Source: Cucumis sativus
Lineage: Eukaryota; Streptophyta; Magnoliopsida; Cucurbitales; Cucurbitaceae
DNA length: 64,000 nucleotides
Direction of reading: 5' to 3'
NCBI RefSeq assembly: GCF_000004075.3
Contig: NC_026660.2
Span: 7,378,001 to 7,442,000, forward strand
The notes under the pieces were generated by a model, which saw only the letters and a list, made by a program, of their open reading frames with translations, was not told the origin of the DNA and did no database searches. The position numbers and the translations under genes were made by a program. Shown one piece after another: positions 1-12,290 of the stretch (positions are counted from its first letter, which is position 1; each line of letters begins with the position of its first letter).

Positions 1-2034
1 ACATTTTGAAAACTCAAGAAACAAGCACACATCATTCTTAAAAACTTAGACACTAAAAAGTTGCATTTCAAAATTACAGGAACTAAACACACATATTCTT
101 TAAAACTCGAAGACAGTAAAGATAATTTTTCTAATGAAAAATTGCATCATATGACAAAAATATTTTTTTAAAAAATAGCACATTACATCTCTTTTTTGCA
201 TATTGTGAATATGACAAATATGACAAGTAATTAGTAATATCAGATGATTATCGAATTTTAAATTTGCTACTTTTATAATTTAGAAAATGTAGAGACATGA
301 ATCCTATTATTATAAATTATTTTGCTACTTTTGCAAACGTCTTTTTTTTATAATAAAATGGAATAAAATAAAAAGTGAATGATAAAAGGATGTTCAATAT
401 GACTCTCGAAACCCTAACTTTTTTCTCCGCATACGCGCACACGCATACACCCACACATATTTTTTGATCGTCACCATTTTCCACCTCTCCTAAAACCTAT
501 CTTTTGCTTTTTCTTCTTTTTGCAAGTGCTTTTTTGCGATCCTAACCCATTTGCCTTCTCCTTGGATGCTCTTTTAGAATTTTTCCATTAATCATCTCTT
601 ACATTCTAATTTTTTATACAACACCATATCGTGAAGATCGTGATCTAATCTCGTTTTAAAAAGTCATATATTTCTAATGGTTAACGCTATTGCTTTTCTT
701 AATTTTTTTTCTAAAATTTAATTGACGACACATGAAGCTTCTTCATGTTTAATTTTGTGTAGCATACAAAAGTGAGATATTCTCATTGTTCCAACACTTT
801 GATGAAAAACTTTTGTGAAAAAGGATTAAGAAAATAAAGATTTTAAAAAAACATACATCTAAAAGATCTAAAGAGTACAAGATATGTATATATATTTTTC
901 TTGGTTGCTAAGGAAAAATATGTAAACTTGATATGATATGTCATCTTAAGAAAAAGGTGGTGAAATGCTTTTTTTTTTGTTTTTTTTAATTGATCTTAGA
1001 AAAAGAAAAAAGAAAGATAATTAGTAAATGAGTATTGTATTAAAAGACATATAAAATAAGGAAAAAAAAAAGGGAGAAGGAATATGATTCTTTTTTTTAA
1101 CCAAACCTCCAATTGCTTTTGTAAATTGGTTTGTCAATTGACTTGAAAATGCAACACTTCACTCTCTACACGAGTGATGGTTGATTTTGTGGTTAAAGTT
1201 TCACAACTTTTAATATTCTTAAAAGCACAAAAGCAAATCCCTTTTGTCTTTTTTATTTATTTATTATAATTTTCTTTTATATTTTTTTGGTAATCCAAGA
1301 TGATATTAAGGAGATTTGACAAGTCATTGTTGTTTGGGAGAGGAGAACTATGGAAAATGGCTCTTCATTAATATTAATCACTGACCCACCTAAGCTTTTT
1401 TTTCCACTATTGTTATCAATACTTTAATCTTTTATTATGTTGTAATTTTATTTTTTATTTTTTTGGAAACTCCTAAAGCTGCCAAATGTGTCTGTCACTC
1501 TTTAGCATATCTTTGTGGTTCCAAACCAAAGCTGAATCCCTCACTCCTAGGAGGCTTCTCCAATACAAAAGTCTTTCCTTTTCCTTTTTTATTTTTAGAT
1601 ATAATAAACAAAATTATTTTGTTGATGGGAAAAACAAATTCAAGTGTTTCATTATAGTTTATTTCTTAATTTGCTTTCCAAAGTAAGTTGAAAGTTGGTT
1701 AGTTTTGCATTTAACAAAGTGGAAGAAGAGGGGAGAGGGAAAATCAAAGGAAGATAAAAGGAAAATAAAAGAATAATTTTGACCTCCATATGTCTAAGCT
1801 TGTGAGGATGATGATTTGGAATTTGATCATACATCAATCCATCGAAGAACCCTCTTGAATTATTTATCAGTATGCTAACAAACATAAGGTCTAAAGTTCA
1901 AATTCTTTTTCTACCTCCAATTATATTTCTTTTAAAAAAGAATTTTTTGAAAGGATCAATTTAGGGTTAGATTAGGGTTAGTTTGTAATGATGTTTATAA
2001 TGTAAAAAGAAAAAAAAACATTTTTTTATTCTTT

Positions 2035-2370
2035 AAAAACACTTTTTAAATAAAATGTTTGTAAATATAGCAATAAATCCAAAATAAAAGGTTTGTAAAT
2101 ATAGCAATGAATCCAAATTATTAGTAAATATAACAAAATTTAGATCTAACTCTCATAGTATATCAATATCGTTAATATGAATTTATAAGCAATGATGTCT
2201 ATAACTAATAATTTTTTATATAGATTTTGCAATTCTTTAAGAATGTTGTTATACACATAATTAGAGTCTATTGATGATAAACCATATCGTTAATAATATG
2301 AATCTATTAGCAATGATATCTAACTAATAAATTTTGTTATATTGATGATTATTTAAAAATGTTATACTCT
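2035..2370. repeat. Degenerate dispersed repeat, copy 1
   Basis: The phrase TTTGTAAATATAGCAAT is present twice about 50 bp apart. It is followed by two diverged modules that each contain 'atatcgttaat', 'atgaat.tat.agcaatgat' and 'ctaactaat'. The vocabulary (nTAAATATAGCAA, ATATCGTT, AGACTCTTAT) recurs at about 34.9 and 51.2-51.6 kb. It is therefore probably an old member of a dispersed, non-coding repeat family. No terminal inverted repeats or coding capacity are visible. Confidence 0.45.
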
Positions 2371-3973
2371 ATGATACCACACTGCAATATTTAGCCTTTG
2401 AAATACTAAAAAAGTAGTCCACAAGACAATTAAACGCTACAATGACTTTTGATCTTCTAATCATAATCATATGGGTTAACATGAAATAAATAATGTTGGA
2501 GATGGAATTTAGGGTTAATTCTCTGACAAACTTTATTAGGGTTTATGAGTATTATTATTATTGGGGAAAGGGGAAGAGAAGGGTCATTTTCTCATATACT
2601 CCATGAAAGGTACTAAAGCTTAAACATTCATGTGGGTTTGCATCAATATCAATGTCATTGAGAAAAAACAAAGTGTTCCCACCATTTCTAAGCACATATA
2701 TATGTATATATAAAGATATTCTTCAACTTTGAAAATGACTTCACCATTCACTTTCTATTACCCTATTACTATTTTTTTTTTTTTTTGAAAAACTAAATTC
2801 CTTTTTGTTCCTTTATAACTTCATTCATTATTTTCATTTCATGTTTCAATTCAAATGTCTAGAAACGAAGCTATGATTTATTTATTTTTCTTTCACTTCC
2901 CATTGATGATGTGTGTATATTGTCATCTAGGTGCTGCAATTTTATGTTATATATATTCTTCAATCATTTTCTTTTGTTTCCATTTCAAGAACTAAGGGGG
3001 AAAATCCTTGGATATTGCTTTCATTTGTGTGTGTGAGATGTAACAAAACTTGAAACTCTTGGATTGTCTTGTAATCATTAAAAGAAAATCAAAATGCTAT
3101 TTTATAAGTCTACTTCATAACGATGCCATTTTTTTTTTACTTTTATGTTTTTGAAATATAGGTTTGTTTCTAATTAATCTTCACTTTTTTTTAAAAAAAA
3201 ATAAATGTACATACTAGTTAAAAAATTTAAAAATGAATAGTTTTAATATAACACAATAAACTAAAATATAATAAAATTTTAAAATTGAATATAGAAACTA
3301 ATCTACTTCAACAATTTTTCCATATATTTGCAATAATTTATGTAATCTTAAATATTTAATTTGGCTTTTGAAAACATTAATAAATAAAAAAAAATAGGAG
3401 CTTATGCATGAAACAATATTTTAAAACTTTGTAAAACAAAAAAATTGTGTTATGAAAATTAAGCTTATAAGATTACTTCCATCATCTGAGGATGTCTTTG
3501 TTTTGTTTTCAAAATTAAAGCAGAGTTTAAAGAAATCATTTTATAAACTCATATTTATTTCTAAAATTTGAGTGTTTAATTGAACGTTCTCATTAAAAAA
3601 AAAAAATTACCAAAATTGTAAAAAAACAAACACACAATTTGTAGATTGAAGCTAAAAACAAATTAAGCAGTTTCATTATAATTAGAAAGATCTTGAGAAT
3701 CTCAAATGACTTGAACATCAACCTATCACCTTTATATTTTTAGTGTTAATACAATACTAAAAAAATAAATCAAGATATTAATTAATCAAATCACAAATTA
3801 CCATTTATTACTAATTATAAAAATGATTGTTTAATGTATTTTATATCAATTATATGTCAAATACATCTACCCTCATACCCAAAAATTTAAAACAACATGG
3901 AAACATTTTCCATTGAACTCGTAGCTATTGTGGTCCATATATGAATAATGGAGCAAAAAATGTGGTTCTATAT

Positions 3974-3976
<3 letters not shown>

Positions 3977-4037
<61 letters not shown>
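3977..4037. repeat. (TA)n microsatellite, about 61 bp
   Basis: About 30 uninterrupted TA units. The apparent open frame across it (poly-Ile/Tyr) is an artefact of the repeat. Confidence 0.95.
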
Positions 4038-4040
<3 letters not shown>

Positions 4041-5389
4041 ATTAGGGTTCTACAAAATGGACATATACAAAAAATGATGGCTTTAAAAGCAATTGAAATA
4101 ACACAAAATGGAGAAAGTTCCAAAAGGGAAAATTCAATTGCTTGGATTTGAAACTCTCATCAAATTCAATTTCCCATTCACTTTTCCAACCTTGGAAATT
4201 AGAATCTCTTTCCCCAAGTGAAAAGCAACCCATTTCTTTACTCTTTTCTTTTCTTTTCTTTTCTTTTCTTTCCTTCTTTGAAGATGGGAAAGAAAAGAGA
4301 AAGATTAATAAATAAATTATTAAAAAAAAAAAAAAACTTTCCAAACCCCACCAAGTTATGAAAAATGGGAAGCATAGAAAGTAAAAAGAAAGTGATTTTA
4401 GTTAGAAAGAAAAAGAAAAAGAGAGAGAGAGAGAAAGAGAGAGAGAATCCCAACTAAAAAGACTTCTAAAATGCATTTGCCTCATCAATCAATATTACCA
4501 CATTTTCTCTTTTTGTTGCAAAAAATGTTTATATACACATATATGTTTAAAATTTTAGGGAGCTTGAATTATACAAAATGCCCTTTTGAGGCATATAGTT
4601 TATTAATTCATTTCAATGTTGGGTTCACCTTTTGAAAGTCTTATTTTCACTTCAGTACTTGTTGCCTAATGAGAGATTGCAAAAGCCAATTGCAACTTTT
4701 AAAAGGTCAGACAAAAAATAAAACCCTATGACATATTGGCAGTATTTTTTTATGTATATAACTTCTCAAGTTTTCAGCTTTTTTGCCCTTAATCTATGTG
4801 TTTTGTTTCAATTATAAAAGAAAATAGTTAATTTCATTTTGTTCCAAACTAAAAAAAAAAAAAAAAAAAAAAAAGTTAAAAAGACATTTGTTTACATATA
4901 TATTTACCCTAATGCTAGTAAAACATAAACCCAATGCTTGCCCATTCCAAGTTTTGAGTTAGCATATCTTAGAGCTCGTAAGTCTATATCCGAGTTAGTT
5001 TTGAGTTCGTAAGTATATACTTTAATTTATTGTTTTTATTTTATTTCATTTGGAAAGAGCTACATTATAATTATTCGATCGATATAGTTTTATATTAAGT
5101 TAATGATGTAAATATAGTTAATATAATTTCCTTTTGAAAATATTTTACCTCTAATCATCAAGTTAAGTTAATAACATCAAGGTTTTATGTTAGTGCATGG
5201 AGACACCTCTAACTAAATTGAGTAGTTCACATGAAGTAATCTCAATATTCTGACTTTGGAATACCTAATTAATCAGGTATCAACAGTAAAGAATTGTAAA
5301 GGAGGAATTATTAAAGTAATTTGTGACGACATGAATGGTAGTTTTAAATTAAATTGTTAAATGTATGAGAGGTGGAGACGAAAATTTAG

Positions 5390-5800
5390 AGAGAGAGAGC
5401 AATATAGAAAACATAAAAATAGGAAGAGGAGAGGAGAGGGGAGTTGAATGGAAGTGAACCAAAAGGTAGTAGAGTCAATCAATTATTGAGATGTTTGTGA
5501 GAGAGGGGAGCATTAGTTTATTAAAATGGAATGGGAGGGAAGAGGAAGAGGAAGAGGAAGAAGGGCATCGGAGGGTGAGGAATGGGTGTGATCTGATACA
5601 AGAGGACGTGGAGGTTTCAGATGGAGAGGACAGAGGAGGTGGTGGTGGTCAAAGGTCAAAGTGAGGAATGGACCATACACGTGGCAGAGGGGGTTGATGG
5701 AGGTGTCATTATCGGAGCTGTGTGTGGGTGGACCCCAATTCCCTTGTCACCGTCACCGTCCTCTCATTTCCTCTCTCTTGCCTCTCTGTTTTTGGTACTC
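5390..5800 (+). promoter_or_regulatory. GC-richer island with clustered cis-elements (orphan promoter candidate)
   Basis: A GA/GGA-rich stretch leads into a block with two W-box cores in reverse orientation (GGTCAA at 5647-5652 and 5654-5659), a G-box/ABRE (CACGTGGC, 5678-5685) and a TCP-type site (GTGGACCC, 5728-5735). A CT-rich stretch follows, like a plant 5' leader. The open frames across it lack family resemblance and I do not call them genes. Either orientation is possible. That it is regulatory is inference from motif clustering. Confidence 0.35.
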
Positions 5801-8800
5801 TCATTGCGTACGGTTTATTTCTTTCCTTTTCTCATTTTGGATTTTCTACCATTTCTTGAGTTGGAATGCATTTCCTCCCATCTCTTTCTTTAATTAAATT
5901 AAATAACAAATTTCACCAAACACACATCACCTACCCTATCTTAGTTCAATTACTTTTATTACAGAACCTGTGTTGTGATTCATGTTCTTAGCGCATATGT
6001 TTTATATGCTCAACCAATTGAGATTAGAATTCATTTCGTTGTGCAGGAAGACGTATTCGATCTTGGAGGCTTCATTAGTACGTTGTTATCTATCATATTT
6101 AGATTGAGTGTATTTTTTGTCTCCTACTTGTATCCTCCTTGTTACCTGGATAATCAAATGGTATGATATGACAATTATTTTTCTTAAATAGCTTCAGGCT
6201 TCTCTATTGAGAGAGATCAATTCAAGCCTTTTATATATCTCCTTTATGTATTTAATCTTTTTTATTATGGTTCTTCCTTAGTTTACAAAATCACCTTCCC
6301 TTTGTTACAATTCAATAAAATAGATAAATTAAATATATAAATATTCTATTCTTTATTATAAACTATATGTCAATCAAACGATAAGTTATCTACCATGAGC
6401 CTCCATACTTGGACATTCTTTTTCTCTTATGATCAATCCGATAAATGGGAGTTTATGAATTACCTTTTTAACTTCCATCACCAACCCTAAAAAGTTAACA
6501 TTTATTGTTTAGATTAATCTTACGATGAAAATTAATCTATTTAATTCTAATGGTTGAGTAATGGACCGACCGTCATATTGAGCTAAATAACCCTCTTCTC
6601 TTGGAATGATTGATTATTATAACTATATGCTTTACCATACTTTTTTACCCACAACAAATCCAATTTCGATGAGCATGAGCTTAAAAAGAGTATTAAGGAA
6701 TGGAACTCTGCATATATATATATAACAAGAAGTTTTGGAATTCCATGAAGTTTGTTTATTGGTATTGAACTAACTCTAGTCCAAACCTGTATTCCTTTAA
6801 TTATTTGAAATTAATTTCAAATTTTAGAAACCTAAATAGTAATTTACTCGTTTCTCTACTATATAAACTTAATTAATCTTAAATTATAAATTTACGAAAT
6901 TTATGCTACTCCAACTTAAAAGTTCAAAAACCTATTAAACATGTTTTTAAAGTTTAAAGATTAATAGACAAATATCAAACATTAATAGTAAAATAAATCA
7001 ATCATATAGAATTAAGAATTTGTATAGAAAAGACTAATCTCAATCTCAAGTACACCTCTAGATAGCCCACAAATCTTTGATATATAAAGTAGAATCTATG
7101 TTAATAAAGACTATTAATTTCACTACTTTATTAAATTAAGTTTAGAAATTAAAAATTTTAAGATTAAATTTGATTCATTATGTTTCCCTTTTTTTAAGCA
7201 AGGATTTTTCGTATTTATTCATTTAGAACCATACCCCTTTAATGCTTTTTCATTAGAAAGAAAGTTGCATCAACATATTTTTCCCTAATAAAAAGTTGCT
7301 ATTATGACCTTTAATTATTATAGTTAAATCAATTATTTACCAACTAATATCTCTTAAAAATAAATATTTTGTTTAAGAAAAAACTATCTAAAACAAATAT
7401 TGTTATATATATTTGCAAAAATAAGCTATGAGGCCAAATAACAATAAATATATAATCATTAATTGGAAATATATTATGATATACATACTCATCAATTTTA
7501 CATTTTAAATGTCAATAACTTCATCAATATTGGATATGTGCTGGAATGATATTTGTAAAACAATTTCAAAGTTGAAAGATTAAAATGCAACTTTATATCA
7601 TTTCTTGGTGATTTTTTGAACTTTTAATTAACTTTTCTTAAAGCAAATTTAATTTTGCTAAAAAGAAAAAAAGAAACTGTTGTCCTACTCCTTTCATTTT
7701 ATTTCTTCTACATACTTTTTTTAAAAAAAACAGAAAAATTATAATATGTTGAAATCAAGTGATTATAAATATTAATAAATTACTAATGTTGAATCCACAG
7801 TCGAATACACTAAATCTATATACATATTAAATAAAAAGTTGTTCAAAATTGAAACTTTGAGATAAAAAGGTGCAGTTTAACCCATTATTGCTTGTATTGT
7901 ATTGCATTGCAATTAAAATGATAATTTAATTATGTATATAGAAAGGTTATAGACAAGCTCAAGTGGGATGCTACAAAAGCTTATTCTCTTATTCCCACTA
8001 TTTCAACTTTGGCTAAAATTAAAGTAAATTTGGAAAAGACAACAGAAATTTGTTGTATACATATATTTATATATTTGTGCATTGCAACTATCTCTTTTAC
8101 ATTTTTCCATTTGATCATTAATTGTCTCAAACCCAATAAAAAGTTAGCAACAATGGATTTATTCCCTTGTTCCCACCATTATTTCAACTTTGTTTTTAAT
8201 TTGTCTCTCCTTAGAAAAGGAAAAAAGAAATCATTTAAAATTTAATTTTTGAGTTTAGTAGAAAAGAAAATAATAAGAAATGTTGGGGAGAGAATTGAAA
8301 ACAAATTCTAAATTGTTGTAAAAAACTGAAGATATGTAGTGTTGAACTGAAGCCATCTCAATAATCTGAATATAATATAAAATGTATTGAGTGGTGAAAC
8401 ATTAAACATGAGTGTCACATCTCATCTAAAGATTTTGAATTTATATGAGATACAATATATTTTGGAGTATTAGTCTAATTGAGTGTCCTCAAAAGGCCCT
8501 AACCAACAAACTTTGAAGACAAGAAAAACAATTCCTTACTTCAACTTCCCTACAAAGTTTTAAGGGCCCCTTTATCCAAAGGACTAAAATGAAAATATAA
8601 AGTCATTAGGGGCTAAGTAGGTTTCATTTGGAAGATGAGAAGAAAAAACAAAAGAAAAGAAAAGAAAGTGAATTGTGATAGGACAACTTGTAATGGCCTG
8701 TCCCAAATGATCCTCCAAACAAGAAGCAACCATTTTTCTTTGCAACATCATCAAAATACTACACTTCCAACTTTTTTAATCTCCATCATTATTTCCTTTT

Positions 8801-9574
8801 AAAACCCTAAATTTTACCTCCCATTTTTGTTCACTGTCTCAAAAAAATGCTTCAGAATGAAATTTACAAAAATAAAAGTCACAATTGTGAATATAACATA
8901 AATCTATCATTCATCGATACACCCATAACCTTAATTATTAATTAATATTCCTAATTCTTACTTAATGTAATTAATGAACCAACCCATTTAAAAATAGCTA
9001 ACATGAACTTACTTTCATGCAACAGCTAGTGATTCCATCTTCCATCCACAATTGTTACTAAAAGATTACCTATCGTATTCCCAAACTTGTCGTTTCAAAA
9101 TGTAAAAATCCTTCAAATATTCACAACAAAATAAGATTTCAGATCAGAAGGCGTTCTAAATCACTGCCACAAAGTTTCATATAGCAAATTCCATCTTAAA
9201 ACGTTTACCAAAGATTGAGAGCAATATTGTGAACTTTAAAATACAAAGAAACATTAATAGAACTGAAGAAGATGATGATGAGAAAATACAGAAATTAGGT
9301 GACAGAATCAATTAAAAGAAGAAAAAAAACTGTACAGAGAAAAAAAAAAAAAAAGAAGAAGAAGAAGAGGAGATTGAAGTTCACTTAAAATAGATCAGTT
9401 TTTGTGTTGGCCTATGGCACATAGACAATTAGCATAGTTGAAGAACAACATGAAAATAGATAACCCCAAAGAGAAAAAAAAAAAAAAAAAAGGAAGAAGA
9501 AGAAGAAAAAAACCCCACAATTATAAATTTTGATGTTGATTGAGAGAAGTAAAATTGCAGAAAAATGGAAAAAT

Positions 9575-11839
9575 TCAAGACCTCCAAGCAGAGATTGAAA
9601 CAAGCTCCTTCCTATGCCAGCATAGAACAAGCGATGAATGTCTCTTGTCAATATGAAATCCTTGAACCGGCGTCCTCTGCAGCAAACACTCCGCTTGTGA
9701 TTCTGTGAAGTTACTGAATGTCAATGGACAAAACCCAGATGATAAAAACACCGATTTCCATGGCGCCGCCCTTTCGTTCGAACTTTGAGGATTCGTCACC
9801 ACTTTTTCGATACATGGTTGAACTAAGTACCTTTCGATTTTCAATTGTGTATCCATATTCACAGTTACAGCTTCCATTGATTCAAGCAAAGCAGAGTATG
9901 AATGAAGAGCATTGATTACACGGTGTGGGAATGGCGCATCCATTCGGCTACATCCTCGATCAACAGACACTACAATTTTTGGGTTAAGATGTTTGACGAA
10001 ACGGAGAATCATTGGCAATGAAAGTGAGTAATTGAAGAATGAACCAACAGGGAGATTCACAGCAATTGCTTCATTTTCAGAGACATTGAGTGGTAGAGGC
10101 CAAGACCCAGAATTCAAACACTCTACATTTACGACTTCGAGTTCGAATCCAATGTTGAGATCGTTCGCGAAATTCTTGAGATTTTCTTGAGTGAAACCGA
10201 GTTCGAAATCATCGTGTGTGGAAGTAGAAGCAAAAGCAGTGATTCTAAGAAATGGGGGTCCTCCTCCAGTGGTGCTGCTTCTTAAAGCAAGTTCTTGCAT
10301 TAGAGAAGCCCATTGACCGCCGTAGCCGATGTCGAAATCGATGATGTGAATACGATCGAAGCCGTTGAAGGCTTCGAGGAGAGCTTGGTTAGAGGTGAAA
10401 TTGGCGAATTGAAGAACAGGGGAGACTTCGGAGAAGGATTTGTAAGCAGCGATTTTGAAAATGATAGTGAATGGGGAAGGATTGGGATTGGAAGAAGGAT
10501 GGTTGGAAGGGTTTTGAAGGAGCAATTGCAAGGCCTCCTTGAAATAAAAAGCAGCCCTTTGAAAGGGCTTCCCAATGGGGGAAGAGAGCTGGTGATTGAG
10601 CCGCGCCAATATCCCTTGCGCGAGAACTGAATTGCCTGTTTCGATCAGCTCTACGGCCTTGAATAGCTGGTCGGAAATGCCCTGTTGAAGCTGTTGATTC
10701 GCTATATCTTCATTCACCATTTTCTGTTTTGCTAAGGCCGCCATGGATGGCCTCTGTTGCTGCTGAGGAACGTTGTGATGATGGGAATGATGGGGAAACA
10801 ACTGAACTTGATGGGGCTGTTGTTGTTGTTGCTGTCTACGGCTGAAATTCTCTTGACCCGAATCTAGAAATGGGGATTTCACGGGATAATTTGGCCCAAT
10901 CGAACCGGAATTGAACCGTTTTGCAGGCGGTGCACCACCGAGGAGGTGGTGGTGGTGGTTCTGATGGTGCTCTTGAACAGGGGAAGCATAAGGAAGAGGC
11001 ATAAACAGAGCTGGATTCTGAGTGAACTGGGCTTGATTTTGATTCATCACAACTTGGGAAGAACTGAAAATCTGTGGCTTCTCGTCAACGCCTTCCACCA
11101 TCTGATTTTGATTCTGAAACACACCGGAAAACATGGCGTTTGAGTTCGACACAGCCGCCGCAAGTCTAGCATTGTGGAAATCTGAGCAAGATGGGCCTTG
11201 AAGAGATGGGTCTACAATGGATTCCCCGCTGAGACTATTGGGTTCAAAGACCAGCCCATGATCAACGGCGGTAAAACCCGCAGAAAATTCCAAGTCCAGA
11301 TGAGAACCGCCGCCGCCACCGCCACCTCCACCACCGCTCTGCAGGAGCTTATTCAATCCGAGAGATGGGTCTTCAACATCTCCCATAATTAACCCAAGAA
11401 TGGACGGACCTTGACCAGGAGATTCCGGCAAAACGCTCTCCCAATCATCAATTCCAAGGCTACCACCGCCGCCGCATTTGTCTAAAGGAGAAGGGTTTTC
11501 GGGGAGAGAAGACGGCGGCGCCGCCACGGTAGTGTCGGTGGAGGCAGTACCACCACCGCCGCCGCCGCAGCCGCCGAGAGAGGAAGACAGTGTGGAAGTG
11601 GAAGTGGGAGGGCTTGGGCTTCTTCTAGTGTCGAGAACAGAGGTGGGTTCAGCAGCACCCACATAGCAAATCTCTTTGAGCAGATTGGTATTATCAGTAC
11701 AACTCCAATGGTTGTGACGACGGAGCAAAGTGGTGGACGTCGGCGGCTGCGGCGGTGAAGAATCAGAAACAGAAGTGAAATTCAAAACCCCATTTGGACG
11801 AAGCTCATCAAAAGGGAAAGGTAAGGGCATGGCCTTCAT
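9575..11839 (-). CDS. HAM: HAIRY MERISTEM-type GRAS transcriptional regulator (SCL6/22/27 class)
   Basis: Intronless 754-residue GRAS protein of the HAM subfamily, nuclear regulators that maintain shoot and root meristems and act with WOX proteins. The N-terminal half is low-complexity (poly-Gly, poly-Gln, His-rich), as usual for this class. The GRAS domain follows: LHRI from about residue 390, the VHIID motif as IHIIDFDIGYGGQW near 498-511, LRII, a PFYRE region, and the SAW motif ending in VSISAWRS. The first ATG is at 11839. A second in-frame ATG three codons on has a better -3 base and could be used. A fully complementary miR171 site lies in the LHRI coding region, which separates this gene from GRAS clades without the site. 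The leader runs through CT-rich sequence to about 12.25 kb and contains a short overlapping upstream ORF. Subfamily is confident; which paralogue is not. Confidence 0.95.
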   Translation of the reverse strand: MKAMPLPFPFDELRPNGVLNFTSVSDSSPPQPPTSTTLLRRHNHWSCTDNTNLLKEICYVGAAEPTSVLDTRRSPSPPTSTSTLSSSLGGCGGGGGGTASTDTTVAAPPSSLPENPSPLDKCGGGGSLGIDDWESVLPESPGQGPSILGLIMGDVEDPSLGLNKLLQSGGGGGGGGGGSHLDLEFSAGFTAVDHGLVFEPNSLSGESIVDPSLQGPSCSDFHNARLAAAVSNSNAMFSGVFQNQNQMVEGVDEKPQIFSSSQVVMNQNQAQFTQNPALFMPLPYASPVQEHHQNHHHHLLGGAPPAKRFNSGSIGPNYPVKSPFLDSGQENFSRRQQQQQQPHQVQLFPHHSHHHNVPQQQQRPSMAALAKQKMVNEDIANQQLQQGISDQLFKAVELIETGNSVLAQGILARLNHQLSSPIGKPFQRAAFYFKEALQLLLQNPSNHPSSNPNPSPFTIIFKIAAYKSFSEVSPVLQFANFTSNQALLEAFNGFDRIHIIDFDIGYGGQWASLMQELALRSSTTGGGPPFLRITAFASTSTHDDFELGFTQENLKNFANDLNIGFELEVVNVECLNSGSWPLPLNVSENEAIAVNLPVGSFFNYSLSLPMILRFVKHLNPKIVVSVDRGCSRMDAPFPHRVINALHSYSALLESMEAVTVNMDTQLKIERYLVQPCIEKVVTNPQSSNERAAPWKSVFLSSGFCPLTFSNFTESQAECLLQRTPVQGFHIDKRHSSLVLCWHRKELVSISAWRS
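10593..10613 (-). promoter_or_regulatory. miR171 target site within the HAM coding sequence
   Basis: The plus strand here matches the canonical 21-nt miR171 (the UGAUUGAGCCGCGCCAAUAUC type) at every base as I recall it, so the mRNA from the minus strand is fully complementary. It encodes the ILARLNHQL segment, about codons 409-415. Position and frame agree with known miR171 sites in SCL6/22/27. Cleavage would be expected between target bases opposite miRNA positions 10 and 11. Confidence 0.95.
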
Positions 11840-11867
11840 CTAGCAAAAACCCACAAGCAATAATCAT
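11808..11867 (-). promoter_or_regulatory. Overlapping upstream ORF in the HAM leader (19 codons)
   Basis: An upstream ATG lies 28 nt before the HAM start, in another frame. It reads 19 codons and ends at a TGA inside the HAM coding sequence, so translating it would bypass the first HAM start codon. Its context is weak (C at -3). It lies inside the mRNA only if no leader intron removes it; none is obvious. Any regulatory effect is inference. Confidence 0.5.
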
Positions 11868-12290
11868 ACGAACAACCTACAAAGCTTCTTGAACAAATCC
11901 TCCAGTTTAGAACTCAAAAATGGGAGATTGAACGTCGAGATCTGAAGGACCAGAGGACCAAAAGAACAAATTTTAGAAGAAACCCAAAAATGGGATTTAT
12001 TTGAAAGAGAGAGAGATGAAAAAACAGAGATTGAAAGAACACCTTTTTTCTCTTTCTTTTGAGAAACCTGAAACTCAAATCCTTTCTTTCTTTGTTTCTT
12101 CTTTGTTGTTGATGTTCTTGTGTTGAATGAAGATGATGAATGAATGAGTTTGCTTGTGGATTTGTTTTCTCTCTCTCTGTTGTTGAAGTACCTTCTTTGG
12201 GCTTCCTTCTCTTCCCTGCTATGGATGCGTGCAACATATAAAAGTGGTAAAGTGCTTCTCACTCTCTCTCTCTAGCTTTCTCTCTCTAGG
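11840..12290 (-). promoter_or_regulatory. HAM 5' leader and core promoter region
   Basis: Minus-strand CT-rich leader with a TTTTATATG TATA-like element near 12234-12242 and CTCTCT tracts just upstream. Two long frames read through here. The ATG-initiated one (from 12237) begins inside the TATA-like element, so it is probably upstream of the transcription start and not a real uORF. Confidence 0.45.

Larger units (their letters stand above)
1..9300. other. AT-rich intergenic region, no gene recognised
   Basis: I see no coding sequence that resembles a known family. The open frames here are short and low in complexity. Sub-features listed separately are a dispersed repeat (2.0-2.4 kb), a (TA)n array (3.98-4.04 kb), GA/GAA-rich tracts (4.2-4.45 and 5.4-5.6 kb) and a promoter-like island (5.4-5.9 kb). 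The 9.3-9.57 kb part is probably the 3' UTR and downstream flank of the GRAS gene. Confidence 0.6.

Noticed and set aside
1960-1982. TTAGGGTTAGATTAGGGTTAG as a telomeric repeat
   Set aside because: Only about two imperfect units, not the regular plant TTTAGGG array. More likely chance or an isolated telo-box-like motif.
3948-4151. Poly(Ile-Tyr) open frame
   Set aside because: It is translation of the (TA)n microsatellite.
5621-6166. Plus-strand frames across the 5.6-6.2 kb island as protein genes
   Set aside because: Compositionally biased with two competing overlapping frames, no domain or family resemblance, and a Phe/Leu-rich tail from AT-rich DNA. Better read as regulatory or leader sequence.
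11864-12262. Two long minus-strand frames (132 and 107 codons) in the HAM leader
   Set aside because: One lacks an ATG start. The other starts inside the TATA-like element, so it is probably untranscribed at its 5' end. Their composition follows CT/GA-rich leader DNA.
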